Below, in pieces: positions 1 through 6,671 of a DNA stretch of 7,697 bases. A program made the position numbers and the translations under genes. Source of the stretch: Clostridia bacterium (GTDB lineage: Bacteria > Bacillota > Clostridia > Monoglobales > Monoglobaceae); NCBI GenBank assembly GCA_017625185.1, contig JAGALN010000079.1:1-7697 (forward strand), written 5' to 3'. The notes under the pieces are model-generated. The model worked only from the letters and a program-made list of their open reading frames with translations. It had not been told where the DNA came from and made no database searches. Within the stretch, counting starts at the first letter, position 1. Each line of letters begins with the position of its first letter.

Positions 1-14
1 ATCAAAGGTTTGAC

Positions 15-1367
15 TTATGCAATGATGCCAATGAACTTTAGGACGAAGTAGAGAACAAACAAAGCGGTGGAAACCCACATAACAGGCTTAATGTCCTTCA
101 CTTTACCGGTGAGGAGCTTCAGGATAACCCAGGAAAGCATACCGAACATAATGCCGTTAGCGATGGAGTAGGTGAGGGGCATAAATACCGCTGCGATAAA
201 TCCTCCAATAGAATCTGCAACATCACCGTCAAAGTCCATGTTCTTGATGGCACTGAACATCAAAAGCCCAACGAAAAGCATAGCCGGAGTAGTTGCAAAG
301 GACGGAATTGCCAGGAAGAGAGGGGACAGTACCAAAGCAATGATAAAGAGGATAGCGGTGGTCAGAGCGGTCAAACCGGTTCTGCCGCCGGCAGAAACAC
401 CTGCACTAGATTCTACATAACTGGTAACGGTGGAGGTGCCAAGACAAGCACCTGCAACAGTACCAACTGCGTCAGCAAGTAAAGCCCCCTTTGCGTTGGG
501 AAGATTGCCTTCTTCATCCAAGAGATTCCCTTTTTCTGCAACACCGATTAAAGTACCAACGGTATCAAAGATGTCGGTGAAGAGGAAAGTAAAGGTAATA
601 ACCAGGAAAGTTGCAATGTTATCAGCAATATAGCTGAAATCAAAGTTGAACATGACCGGAGCTTCGAAACTCAAACCGGTGAAGGAAGGAATCAGGGAGT
701 AAACACCTTTTTCGATGTCAACTACATACCAGCCGGTGAGTTCAGCGATGATGCCCAAAACCCAGGTTGCCAGGATGCCCAGCAGGATGCTGCCCGGAAC
801 CTTGAAATGGTGGAGAACACCAATGATCAAAAGACCAACCAGAGAAAGAACAAATTCCGGACGGGAGAAGGTGCCGATGCCTAAAACGGTAGCATCGTTT
901 GCAACAACAACGCCGGAGTTGATCAAAGCGATGATGGTGATGAACAAACCAATGCCCGCAGTGATACCGAACTTTAAGTTCTTGGGAATCTGGTTAACCA
1001 GAGCTTCTCTGAAATTGCAAAAAGAAAGAAGGATAAAGATGATACCTTCAACCAAGATTGCAGTCAGAGCAACTGCATAGGAACAACCCATTGCACCGCA
1101 CACGGTAAACGCGAAGAATGCGTTAAGACCCATGCCGGATGCCAGAGCTACCGGATAGTTGGCGAAGAATGCCATACATAGAGTAGCGATTGCAGCGGAA
1201 ATAGCCGTTGCAGAAAAGATAGCACCGGGGGTTGCACCCTCAATGCCGCCCAGATAACTGGGGTTTACCGCAAGGATGTACGCCATAGCCAAAAACGTAG
1301 TGATACCGGCGATAATTTCAGTCTTTACCGTGGTACCCTTTTCCTTTAGGTGGAACAGTTTTTCCAT
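15..1367 (-). CDS. NCS2-family purine (guanine/hypoxanthine/adenine) permease, AzgA/PbuG type
   Basis: Predicted 450-residue inner-membrane transporter of the AzgA-like branch of the NCS2 family (relatives PbuG, PbuO, AdeP, GhxP), which takes up purine bases by cation symport. The protein is hydrophobic along most of its length, consistent with 12-14 membrane segments. Family landmarks are GMGLNAFFAFT at residues 78-88, TDIFDTVGTLIG at 264-275 and the segment at 309-334 containing TSTVTSYVESSAG and GGRTGLTA; these belong to the substrate-binding core. The length is usual for the family. I chose the ATG at 1367 because it follows an AAGGAGAGG ribosome binding site with a short spacer and begins with the usual MEKLFHLKE-type N-terminus. 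The frame stays open further upstream to 1892, but that part lies antisense to ksgA and is not family sequence. The gene is divergent from ksgA. Which purine it prefers cannot be read from sequence alone. Confidence 0.95.
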   Translation of the reverse strand: MEKLFHLKEKGTTVKTEIIAGITTFLAMAYILAVNPSYLGGIEGATPGAIFSATAISAAIATLCMAFFANYPVALASGMGLNAFFAFTVCGAMGCSYAVALTAILVEGIIFILLSFCNFREALVNQIPKNLKFGITAGIGLFITIIALINSGVVVANDATVLGIGTFSRPEFVLSLVGLLIIGVLHHFKVPGSILLGILATWVLGIIAELTGWYVVDIEKGVYSLIPSFTGLSFEAPVMFNFDFSYIADNIATFLVITFTFLFTDIFDTVGTLIGVAEKGNLLDEEGNLPNAKGALLADAVGTVAGACLGTSTVTSYVESSAGVSAGGRTGLTALTTAILFIIALVLSPLFLAIPSFATTPAMLFVGLLMFSAIKNMDFDGDVADSIGGFIAAVFMPLTYSIANGIMFGMLSWVILKLLTGKVKDIKPVMWVSTALFVLYFVLKFIGIIA

Positions 1368-1419
1368 AAGTAACCTCTCCTTTTCTTTTTCCGGATTTTT
1401 ACAATCCAATCTTGCGTTT

Positions 1420-1448
1420 ATCATACTATATTTAATGAAACTTGTCCA
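1420..1448 (-). promoter_or_regulatory. Sigma-A promoter of the purine permease
   Basis: On the minus strand, a -35 TGGACA (1448-1443) is separated by exactly 17 nt from a -10 TATGAT (1425-1420); each hexamer differs from consensus at one base. Transcription would start near 1413, giving a leader of about 46 nt. The leader holds only a small GGATT/AATCC hairpin (1407-1393) before the ribosome binding site. It is too short for a purine riboswitch. Confidence 0.75.
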
Positions 1449-1458
1449 TACGTCTTGG

Positions 1459-1476
1459 CAAAATGTTAAAATTTTG
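1459..1476. repeat. 18-bp imperfect palindrome upstream of the permease -35
   Basis: CAAAATGTTAAAATTTTG is symmetric at 16 of 18 positions with a TTAA centre. It lies about 46-63 bp upstream of the inferred permease start site, directly behind the -35 element. That position suits an activator site or an AT-rich UP element. The dyad is seen; the role is inference, and AT-rich DNA produces such dyads by chance fairly often. Confidence 0.35.
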
Positions 1477-1548
1477 TAAACTTTGTGGAAATTTTCGTTT
1501 GAGATTTGGGAAAATGACGAAAAAGAAAAACAGAACGAGAAGTTCCCC

Positions 1549-1578
1549 TTTACAAGTCCCTGTCCGGTGTGGTACAAT
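1549..1578 (+). promoter_or_regulatory. Sigma-A promoter of ksgA with extended -10
   Basis: TTTACA (1549-1554) and TACAAT (1573-1578) are separated by 18 nt, and TGG immediately precedes the -10 hexamer, forming an extended -10. The start site would be near 1585, about 30 nt before the ksgA ATG. This promoter is divergent from the permease promoter in the same intergenic region. Confidence 0.7.
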
Positions 1579-1614
1579 AATCCCCGAAAAGATTTAGAAA
1601 AAGGGAGAAAAACC

Positions 1615-2469
1615 ATGAATTTATCGCATCCGTCGGAATTAAAAGCCTTGCTGGAACGGCACGGATTTTCGTTTTCCAAGAGCCTGGGACAGAACTTTTT
1701 GATTGACGAGGGGGTTTTATCCAAAATTTTGGATGCTGCTGCACTGGACGATGAAACTTGTGCTTTGGAAATCGGCCCCGGTGCCGGAACCCTGACCCGG
1801 TGCCTTGCGGCGAATAGCAAAAAGACCCTTGCCATCGAGATTGACCGTGCCTTGATTCCTGTTTTGGGAGAAAGCCTGGCGGAGTTTTCCAACGTGAACC
1901 TGATTCACGCTGATGTAATGGACGTGGATTTGAGAGAGGTAACCAAGGATGCCTTCGGAGATTCCCCCTTCTGCGTGGTGGCAAATCTTCCTTATTATAT
2001 TACTACTCCTATAATCATGGAGCTTTTAGAAAGCCGTTTGCCGGTTACCACCATGACTGTGATGGTCCAAAAAGAGGTGGCAGACCGGATGGTCGCAGCT
2101 CCCGGTACCAAGGAATACGGAGCATTATCTGTGGCAGTTCAGTATTATACCAAGCCGTCTTTGGTTTGTAAGGCAGAGCCTCATTGCTTTATGCCACAAC
2201 CGAAAGTTGCATCCTCGGTGGTGAAGTTAGAGGTTCTCCCTCAGCCGGCAGTGGAGGTAGAGGACGAGAAGTTATTCTTTCAGATTGTGAAGTCCGCCTT
2301 TGGGCAGAGGAGGAAGACTCTGTCCAATGCTCTATCCAAAAGTCCGTATTTTTCGGTGGGAAAGGAACGGGTTATGGCGGCGTTGGAAAACATGGAACTC
2401 CCGGAAGGGGTGCGAGGAGAGCGGCTTTCGGTGGAGGAATTTGCGGAGCTTTCTAACTTGCTGAAATGA
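1615..2469 (+). CDS. ksgA: 16S rRNA (adenine1518-N6/adenine1519-N6) dimethyltransferase KsgA/RsmA
   Basis: Cytoplasmic 284-residue SAM-dependent methylase that dimethylates two adjacent adenines in the 3'-terminal helix of 16S rRNA during late 30S assembly. Family features appear in order: GQNFL at residues 25-29; the SAM-binding motif I EIGPGAGTLT at 52-61; the acidic strand-2 motif IEID at 74-77; the HADV segment around 98-101; the catalytic motif IV NLPY at 124-127; the conserved MVQKEVADR at 150-158; and the C-terminal FMPQPKVASSV (192-202) and KSAFGQRRKTL (226-236). The length is normal. The ATG at 1615 has a GGGAG ribosome binding site 7 nt upstream. The open frame reaches back to 1483, but that stretch overlaps the promoter. 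It has its own promoter and terminator, so it is probably monocistronic. Loss of this activity classically gives kasugamycin resistance. Confidence 0.97.
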   Translation: MNLSHPSELKALLERHGFSFSKSLGQNFLIDEGVLSKILDAAALDDETCALEIGPGAGTLTRCLAANSKKTLAIEIDRALIPVLGESLAEFSNVNLIHADVMDVDLREVTKDAFGDSPFCVVANLPYYITTPIIMELLESRLPVTTMTVMVQKEVADRMVAAPGTKEYGALSVAVQYYTKPSLVCKAEPHCFMPQPKVASSVVKLEVLPQPAVEVEDEKLFFQIVKSAFGQRRKTLSNALSKSPYFSVGKERVMAALENMELPEGVRGERLSVEEFAELSNLLK

Positions 2470-2476
2470 TGGATTG

Positions 2477-2504
2477 GCGGCTTGCGTTCTGCAAGCCGCT
2501 TTTT
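2477..2504 (+). terminator. Intrinsic terminator of ksgA
   Basis: A perfect 9-bp GC-rich stem, GCGGCTTGC (2477-2485) with GCAAGCCGC (2491-2499), a 5-nt loop and a run of five T (2500-2504). It begins 7 nt after the ksgA stop codon and separates ksgA from the carboxykinase gene. Confidence 0.92.
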
Positions 2505-2564
2505 GGGTGAGCAATTCCACCAAAGGCGGCATAGAGATTGTAAAAAAAATGTCTAAAATAGATA

Positions 2565-2593
2565 TTGCCAAAAAAGGAAATTTAGGGTATAGT
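2565..2593 (+). promoter_or_regulatory. Sigma-A promoter of the PEP carboxykinase gene
   Basis: TTGCCA (2565-2570), a 17-nt spacer and TATAGT (2588-2593); each hexamer has one mismatch to consensus. The start site would be near 2600, giving a leader of about 48 nt. I see no clear cre site or CcpN-type operator around it. Confidence 0.75.
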
Positions 2594-2608
2594 ATAAGAT
2601 AGAGGAAA

Positions 2609-2633
2609 ATAGTTTTTTCTAAAACTTAACTAT
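2609..2633 (+). other. Leader hairpins next to the carboxykinase ribosome binding site
   Basis: Two overlapping inverted repeats occupy the leader. AGTTTT (2611-2616) pairs with AAAACT (2621-2626) across a TTCT loop, and ATAGTT (2609-2614) pairs with AACTAT (2628-2633). They share bases, so they exclude each other at least in part. The second ends one base before the AAGGAGG site (2634-2640). Both stems are AT-rich and weak, so a regulatory role is only a possibility. Confidence 0.3.
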
Positions 2634-2647
2634 AAGGAGGAAACAAC

Positions 2648-4411
2648 ATGACAGAAAACAAGTATGTGTTAAAATGGCTTGAAGAAATGAAATCTCTCTG
2701 CCGTCCTGACCAGCTGGTTTGGATTGACGGTAGCGAGGAACAGTTAGAGGCGCTCCGGGAAGAGTCCGTTGCCACCGGTGAGATGATTAAACTGAATCAG
2801 GAAAAGCTGCCGGGGTGTTATTACCACAGAACTGCAGTTAATGACGTTGCCCGAGTAGAGGACAGAACCTTTATCTGTACTCCCACCAAGGAGGAGGCTG
2901 GCCCCATTAACAACTGGATGGACCCCGAGGAAATGTATGCAAAGCTGAACGCTCTGTACGACGGCTCCATGGAGGGCAGAACCATGTATGTGATTCCTTA
3001 CTCCATGGGTCCTGTTGGCTCTCCTTTCTCCAAGATTGGTATCGAGCTGACCGACAGTATCTATGTCGTGCTGAACATGGCAATCATGACCAGAGTTGGC
3101 AAGGCTATTCTGGATATCATTGATGGTGATGATTTCACCAAGTGTCTCCATGCCAAGAAGGATGTAAATCCAGATGAGAGATATATCGTTCACTTCCCTC
3201 AGGACAATACCATTATGTCGGTGAACTCCGCTTACGGCGGTAACGTTTTGCTGGGCAAGAAGTGCTTTGCGCTGCGTATTGCTTCCTACCTTGGTAAGCA
3301 GGAAGGTTGGATGGCAGAGCATATGTTGATTCTGGGACTGGAAAATCCCCAGGGCGAGGTAAAATACATCGCTGCTGCATTCCCCAGCGCTTGCGGCAAG
3401 ACCAATCTGGCTATGCTGATTCCGCCGGAATACCTGAAGGAAAAGGGTTACAAAATCTGGACTGTAGGTGATGATATTGCATGGCTGAGAATCGGTCCCG
3501 ACGGCAGACTCTATGCCATCAACCCCGAGGCTGGCTTCTTCGGCGTTGCTCCGGGTACCAGCGAGAAGACCAACTTCAATGCGTTGGAATCCACCAAGAA
3601 GAATACCATTTTCACCAACGTTGCCATCAACAATGATGATATGACCGTTTGGTGGGAAGGTCTGGATAAGAATCCGCCTGCAAACTGTACCGAATGGACC
3701 GGAAAGCAGGTGAATGGCAAGGAATTTGACGGCGTTCTTGCAAATCCCAACTCCCGGTTTACTGCACCGGCAATCAACTGCCCCTGCATCTCCCCCGAGT
3801 TTGAGAATCCCCAGGGTGTTCCGATTTCCGCTATCGTATTCGGCGGCCGTCGTGCCAAGACTGCTCCTCTGGTATATCAGGCAAGAGATTGGGAGCACGG
3901 TGTATTCGTAGGTGCTACCATGGCGTCCGAAACCACCGCAGCTGCAGCAGGTGCTGTGGGCGTGGTAAGACGTGACCCCATGGCAATGAAGCCTTTCGTT
4001 GGTTACAACATGGCAGACTACTTTGGACACTGGCTTGACATGGGTAAGAAGATGGATGCCGATAAGGCACCGAAAATCTTCCATGTAAACTGGTTCCGTA
4101 AGGACGAGGACAACAACTTCCTCTGGCCCGGATTTGGTGACAACATGAGAGTTCTTCTCTGGATTCTGGATCGTTGCGAGGGCAAGGCAGATGCAGTAGA
4201 GAGTGCAATCGGTCTGCTTCCCGCCGAGGGTGCCATCGACACCACGGATTTGGACATCACCGCAGAGCAGCTCAAGGAGCTCCTCAGCGTTGATAAGGAT
4301 GTCTGGATGGGGGATGTTGAGAACCAGAAGGAATACTTCAGCCAGTTTGGCGACAGACTGCCGGCAGAGATTACAAAGCAGTTGGAGAATCTGGAAAATA
4401 ACCTGAAATAA
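2648..4411 (+). CDS. pckG: Phosphoenolpyruvate carboxykinase (GTP-type)
   Basis: Cytoplasmic 587-residue enzyme that interconverts oxaloacetate plus GTP with PEP, CO2 and GDP, used for gluconeogenesis or, in many anaerobes, for CO2 fixation onto PEP. It belongs to the GTP class and not the ATP class: the P-loop region reads FPSACGKTN (residues 245-253), with the class-specific reactive cysteine at 249. Other landmarks are RTMYVIPYSMGPVGSPFSKI (111-130), YGGNVLLGKKCFALR (196-210), the metal-binding kinase-2 region VGDDIAWL (273-280), NPNSRFTAPAINCPC (366-380), FGGRRAKTAPLVY (398-410) and NWFRKDEDNNFLWPGFGDN (481-499). The length fits bacterial GTP enzymes. The ATG follows AAGGAGG by 7 nt. The gene is flanked by its own promoter and a strong terminator. 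It converges on the citrate synthase operon, whose first enzyme shares its oxaloacetate pool. Confidence 0.97.
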   Translation: MTENKYVLKWLEEMKSLCRPDQLVWIDGSEEQLEALREESVATGEMIKLNQEKLPGCYYHRTAVNDVARVEDRTFICTPTKEEAGPINNWMDPEEMYAKLNALYDGSMEGRTMYVIPYSMGPVGSPFSKIGIELTDSIYVVLNMAIMTRVGKAILDIIDGDDFTKCLHAKKDVNPDERYIVHFPQDNTIMSVNSAYGGNVLLGKKCFALRIASYLGKQEGWMAEHMLILGLENPQGEVKYIAAAFPSACGKTNLAMLIPPEYLKEKGYKIWTVGDDIAWLRIGPDGRLYAINPEAGFFGVAPGTSEKTNFNALESTKKNTIFTNVAINNDDMTVWWEGLDKNPPANCTEWTGKQVNGKEFDGVLANPNSRFTAPAINCPCISPEFENPQGVPISAIVFGGRRAKTAPLVYQARDWEHGVFVGATMASETTAAAAGAVGVVRRDPMAMKPFVGYNMADYFGHWLDMGKKMDADKAPKIFHVNWFRKDEDNNFLWPGFGDNMRVLLWILDRCEGKADAVESAIGLLPAEGAIDTTDLDITAEQLKELLSVDKDVWMGDVENQKEYFSQFGDRLPAEITKQLENLENNLK

Positions 4412-4422
4412 GGCGAAATAGG

Positions 4423-4452
4423 AAACCCCCGATGCGACGCATCGGGGGTTTT
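4423..4452 (+). terminator. Strong intrinsic terminator between convergent pckG and the citrate synthase operon
   Basis: A perfect 13-bp stem, AAACCCCCGATGC (4423-4435) with GCATCGGGGGTTT (4439-4451), around a 3-nt GAC loop, ending in TTTT. It starts 11 nt after the pckG stop. On the minus strand the same hairpin is followed by only three T, then CC, so it should also serve the opposing operon, though probably less efficiently. No other terminator is visible for that operon. Confidence 0.93.
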
Positions 4453-4461
4453 GTAGTACTC

Positions 4462-4944
4462 TTAATAACGATTTCCAAAGGGATAGGGGTAGGCACCGGC
4501 TGACATGACCATAGGCTTATCTTTTAAGAGGAATAGCAGAATCACCAGAGGAAGTCTGCCGAACATGGCAATGATGGCGTAAATGGTGGCACGGCTGGGT
4601 TGAAAGAGATAGAAGAACTTGTGCAAAAACAGTGCCGTCAGGATATTGACCACCAGCCTTGCCGGTGCAAAGAAGAAGCCGGAGAAAAAGCTGAAGTAAA
4701 TCTGCAAAAACTCCAGTAAAATCATAATCCATTGAAGGAAACGAATCCGACGCCCAAGTAGGAGGTACTCTTCGCAAAGAGCGCCAATGATGTAGAATTG
4801 GAACACCGGGACAAAGGCAAGCCATTTCCCCTTTACATGGTTCCTTTTTGCGATCAGGAAAAGGCTGATTGCCCCTGCCAGGTACAAAGCAATGCTATAA
4901 ACAATTTGAAAAACAAGTGCGGAACCGTATAAAAAGCTACGCAT
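4462..4944 (-). CDS. Small multi-pass membrane protein of unknown function
   Basis: I do not recognise a characterised family for this 160-residue protein. Hydrophobic stretches near residues 9-32, 41-57, 69-92, 97-114 and 118-140 suggest four or five membrane segments. Positive clusters near KRNHVKGK (33-40) and GRRIR (64-68) fall between them. The tail (about 141-160) is polar and rich in Tyr, Pro and Gly. There is no signal-peptide cleavage pattern, cysteine pair or obvious catalytic motif. The ATG at 4944 has an AGGAGG site (4957-4952) 7 nt upstream. The gene starts 16 nt after the citrate synthase stop with no promoter or terminator between, so it is almost certainly co-transcribed with citrate synthase. 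A transport or stability role linked to citrate metabolism is possible but unsupported. Confidence 0.8.
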   Translation of the reverse strand: MRSFLYGSALVFQIVYSIALYLAGAISLFLIAKRNHVKGKWLAFVPVFQFYIIGALCEEYLLLGRRIRFLQWIMILLEFLQIYFSFFSGFFFAPARLVVNILTALFLHKFFYLFQPSRATIYAIIAMFGRLPLVILLFLLKDKPMVMSAGAYPYPFGNRY

Positions 4945-4960
4945 CAGATAACCTCCTCAA

Positions 4961-6370
4961 TCAGGATTCCAGCATCTCTACCTCGGGACTGTTGATGGCA
5001 CTGTCGATCAAGTGCTCCACACCCAAGGTATCCCGCTCTGCGATGGGGGTATAGGGAAGGCGCTTTGCGATAGTCTTGTAAGCGGGACGGAGAATCTTGT
5101 TGCTGGTGGTGATTTCTTCGATACGGTGGGCGCACCAACCAACAATCCGGGACATGGCAAAGAGGGGAGTGTGAAGCTCCGGAGCAATCCCCAGCATCTC
5201 GAAGACAAAGCCGGAATAGAAGTCCACATTGGCACAGACCTCTTTTTCCAGACCCTTTTCTTCCCGGAAAGCACGGGGTGCCAATCTCTGTACCAGGTCA
5301 TAGAGGGCGAATTCCTCGTTGTGACCGGTAACGGTTGCCAACTCCTTTGCTTTCTCTTTTAAAATCAAAGTACGGGGATCGGAAAGGGTGTAGACTGCAT
5401 GGCCGATACCATAAATCAAACCCTTGCCGTCGCCGGCTTCCTTGCGGATAATCTTCTTTAAGTATTCCAGAACCTCGTTTTCGTCGGTCCAGTCCTTGAT
5501 GTTTTTCTTAATCTCAGCCATCTGTGCCTGCATTTTGGCGTTGGCGCCGCCGTGCTTGGGCCCTTTTAGGGAACCAACCGCTGCCGCAATGGCAGAATAG
5601 GTGTCGGTCCCGGTGGAGGATACCACGTGGACAGTAAAGGCGGAGTTGTTACCGCCGCCGTGCTCTGCTTGAAGAATTAAAGCAAGGTCGAGAATCTCTG
5701 CTTCCAGGGGGGTGTATTTTTTGTTGGGGCGAATCATAGCGAGGAAATTTTCTGCTGCAGAAAGCTCGGGATTTGGATTGTGCAGAACCAGACTTTCCCC
5801 GTCACAATAGTGCCGCTTACAGCTGTAGGCGTTTGCCACCAGAACCGGGAACCGGGCAATCAAATCCAGACTCTGCCGGAGGAGGTTTGGCACCGAAATA
5901 TCATCCGGGTTGTCGTCGTAGGAGTAAAGTGCCAGGACAGAGCGGCTTAACTTGTTCATAATATTCTTACTGGGTGCCTTGAAAATCATATCCTCGGTAA
6001 ACCCAGCAGGAAGATCCCGGCGGCTTGCCAAAATCTTGCCGAAGTCATCCAGGGTTTCCTTGTCGGGCAGGAAACCAAACAGAAGCAGAAAGGCGGTTTC
6101 TTCAAAGCCAAACCGCTTTTCTTTCTGGCAGTTTTCGACAATGTCCTTGACGTCAATGCCCCGATACCGCAGGGTTCCGTGGATGGGTGCTTTGTTACCC
6201 TCGTCCATGACATAGCCGTGAACCTCGCCTACAGTGGTTAACCCTGCCAGAACACCGCTGCCGTCTGCGTTTCGAAGACCACGCTTGACATTGTAGTCGC
6301 TGTAGTAATGGGATGGAATGGAGTTCCATACCGCATTCTGCTCATGAATCAAATTGATATAGGATTGCAT
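4961..6370 (-). CDS. gltA: Citrate synthase (Si type)
   Basis: Cytoplasmic enzyme condensing oxaloacetate and acetyl-CoA to citrate, in anaerobic clostridia usually the entry to 2-oxoglutarate and glutamate synthesis. With the ATG at 6370 it is 469 residues. It shows the N-terminal block YNVKRGLRNADGSGVLAGLT (26-45) and GTLRYRGIDVKD (65-76). The catalytic residues are expected to be His237 in EHGGGNNS, His324 in GIGHAVYTLSDPR and Asp383 in NVDFYSG, matching the His-His-Asp triad of the family. The KGPKHGGAN segment (269-277) is also present. The start is uncertain: the ATG has AAAAGGA 7 nt upstream and gives the family's usual spacing to VKRGLR, but an in-frame TTG at 6409 (482 residues) has a better ribosome binding site. 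A further TTG at 6427 is less likely. A 2-methylcitrate synthase activity cannot be excluded. It is the first gene of an operon with the downstream membrane protein. Confidence 0.95.
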   Translation of the reverse strand: MQSYINLIHEQNAVWNSIPSHYYSDYNVKRGLRNADGSGVLAGLTTVGEVHGYVMDEGNKAPIHGTLRYRGIDVKDIVENCQKEKRFGFEETAFLLLFGFLPDKETLDDFGKILASRRDLPAGFTEDMIFKAPSKNIMNKLSRSVLALYSYDDNPDDISVPNLLRQSLDLIARFPVLVANAYSCKRHYCDGESLVLHNPNPELSAAENFLAMIRPNKKYTPLEAEILDLALILQAEHGGGNNSAFTVHVVSSTGTDTYSAIAAAVGSLKGPKHGGANAKMQAQMAEIKKNIKDWTDENEVLEYLKKIIRKEAGDGKGLIYGIGHAVYTLSDPRTLILKEKAKELATVTGHNEEFALYDLVQRLAPRAFREEKGLEKEVCANVDFYSGFVFEMLGIAPELHTPLFAMSRIVGWCAHRIEEITTSNKILRPAYKTIAKRLPYTPIAERDTLGVEHLIDSAINSPEVEMLES

Positions 6371-6406
6371 GGCGGTTTCCTTTTGTTTGTTTGTCTCATT
6401 TTGTGC

Positions 6407-6420
6407 CAAAGGAATCACCT
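6407..6420 (-). promoter_or_regulatory. Alternative ribosome binding site and TTG start for citrate synthase
   Basis: On the minus strand GAGAGGTGAT, whose last seven bases AGGTGAT (6420-6414) are exactly complementary to the 16S rRNA 3' end, precedes an in-frame TTG at 6409-6407. This could start a form with 13 extra N-terminal residues (beginning AQNETNKQ after the initiator). Either this or the ATG at 6370 is the main start; sequence alone does not settle it. Confidence 0.45.
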
Positions 6421-6457
6421 CTCTCAAAATACTTTCAAAAAAATTAGATTAAACTTT

Positions 6458-6486
6458 ATTCTACCGCATTTTCGGCAAAAAGTCAA
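6458..6486 (-). promoter_or_regulatory. Sigma-A promoter of the citrate synthase operon
   Basis: On the minus strand TTGACT (6486-6481), a 17-nt spacer and TAGAAT (6463-6458); one mismatch to consensus in each hexamer. The start site would be near 6451, so both candidate citrate synthase start codons lie on the transcript. The spacer contains a small CCG...CGG dyad, which I do not assign to a regulator. Confidence 0.8.
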
Positions 6487-6671
6487 GTAAAACTGGTGCT
6501 TTGGGAAAAAGTTGCGGCTTTGGTTATGGGACAGGGAGGAAATGTATACAATAAAAAGGATGAGAAACTGCAAATAATATGCGGGAGAAAGGAAAAATGA
6601 CAAGTATTCCTTGCAAATTTGCCGAAACGAAACAGAGTGTTTGAGAGATTTCTTGGAAAAACCCGCTAGGA
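6487..6671. other. Part of the 6371-6772 divergent region with no assignable gene
   Basis: Between the citrate synthase promoter and the regulatory sites of the helix-turn-helix/GlmM gene, this stretch holds no recognisable RNA gene, terminator or known operator. It is AT-rich with several purine-rich ribosome-binding-site-like runs (6534-6539, 6583-6593). The only reading frame with a reasonable ribosome binding site is the 15-codon one at 6597-6644. A TATACAAT sequence at 6545-6552 looks like a -10 but lacks a well-placed -35. Confidence 0.4.
6597..6644 (+). CDS. Possible 15-residue leader peptide (weak)
   Basis: An ATG at 6597 opens a 15-codon frame reading MTSIPCKFAETKQSV and ends at TGA. 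It is preceded by GGGAG (9 nt away) and AAAGGA (3 nt away). It lies upstream of the helix-turn-helix/GlmM promoter, so it would need a separate, unseen promoter. There is no run of regulatory codons and no attenuator after it. It may well be chance. Confidence 0.12.
   Translation: MTSIPCKFAETKQSV

Noticed and set aside
1367..1413. Possible purine riboswitch ahead of the permease
   Set aside because: The leader from the inferred start site is only about 46 nt, and the conserved three-way-junction sequences are not visible.
1483..1614. 44-codon upstream extension of ksgA
   Set aside because: It spans the ksgA promoter, and KsgA proteins begin near the MNLSHP-type start just before the GQNFL motif.
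1368..1892. N-terminal extension of the permease reading frame up to 1892 (625 codons in total)
   Set aside because: The extra 175 codons run antisense through ksgA and across the permease's own promoter, lack transporter character, and a strong ribosome binding site marks the ATG at 1367.
1550..1984. 144-codon minus-strand frame opposite ksgA
   Set aside because: Arg/Pro-rich shadow translation with no family features and no ribosome binding site.
2744..4084. Long minus-strand open frame (446 codons) opposite pckG
   Set aside because: It is a codon-bias shadow of a highly conserved gene; no ribosome binding site, no recognisable domain, low-complexity His/Cys-rich translation.
6542..6577. 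Eleven-codon frame at 6542
   Set aside because: The GGGAGG run is only 2 nt from the ATG, too close to work as a ribosome binding site.
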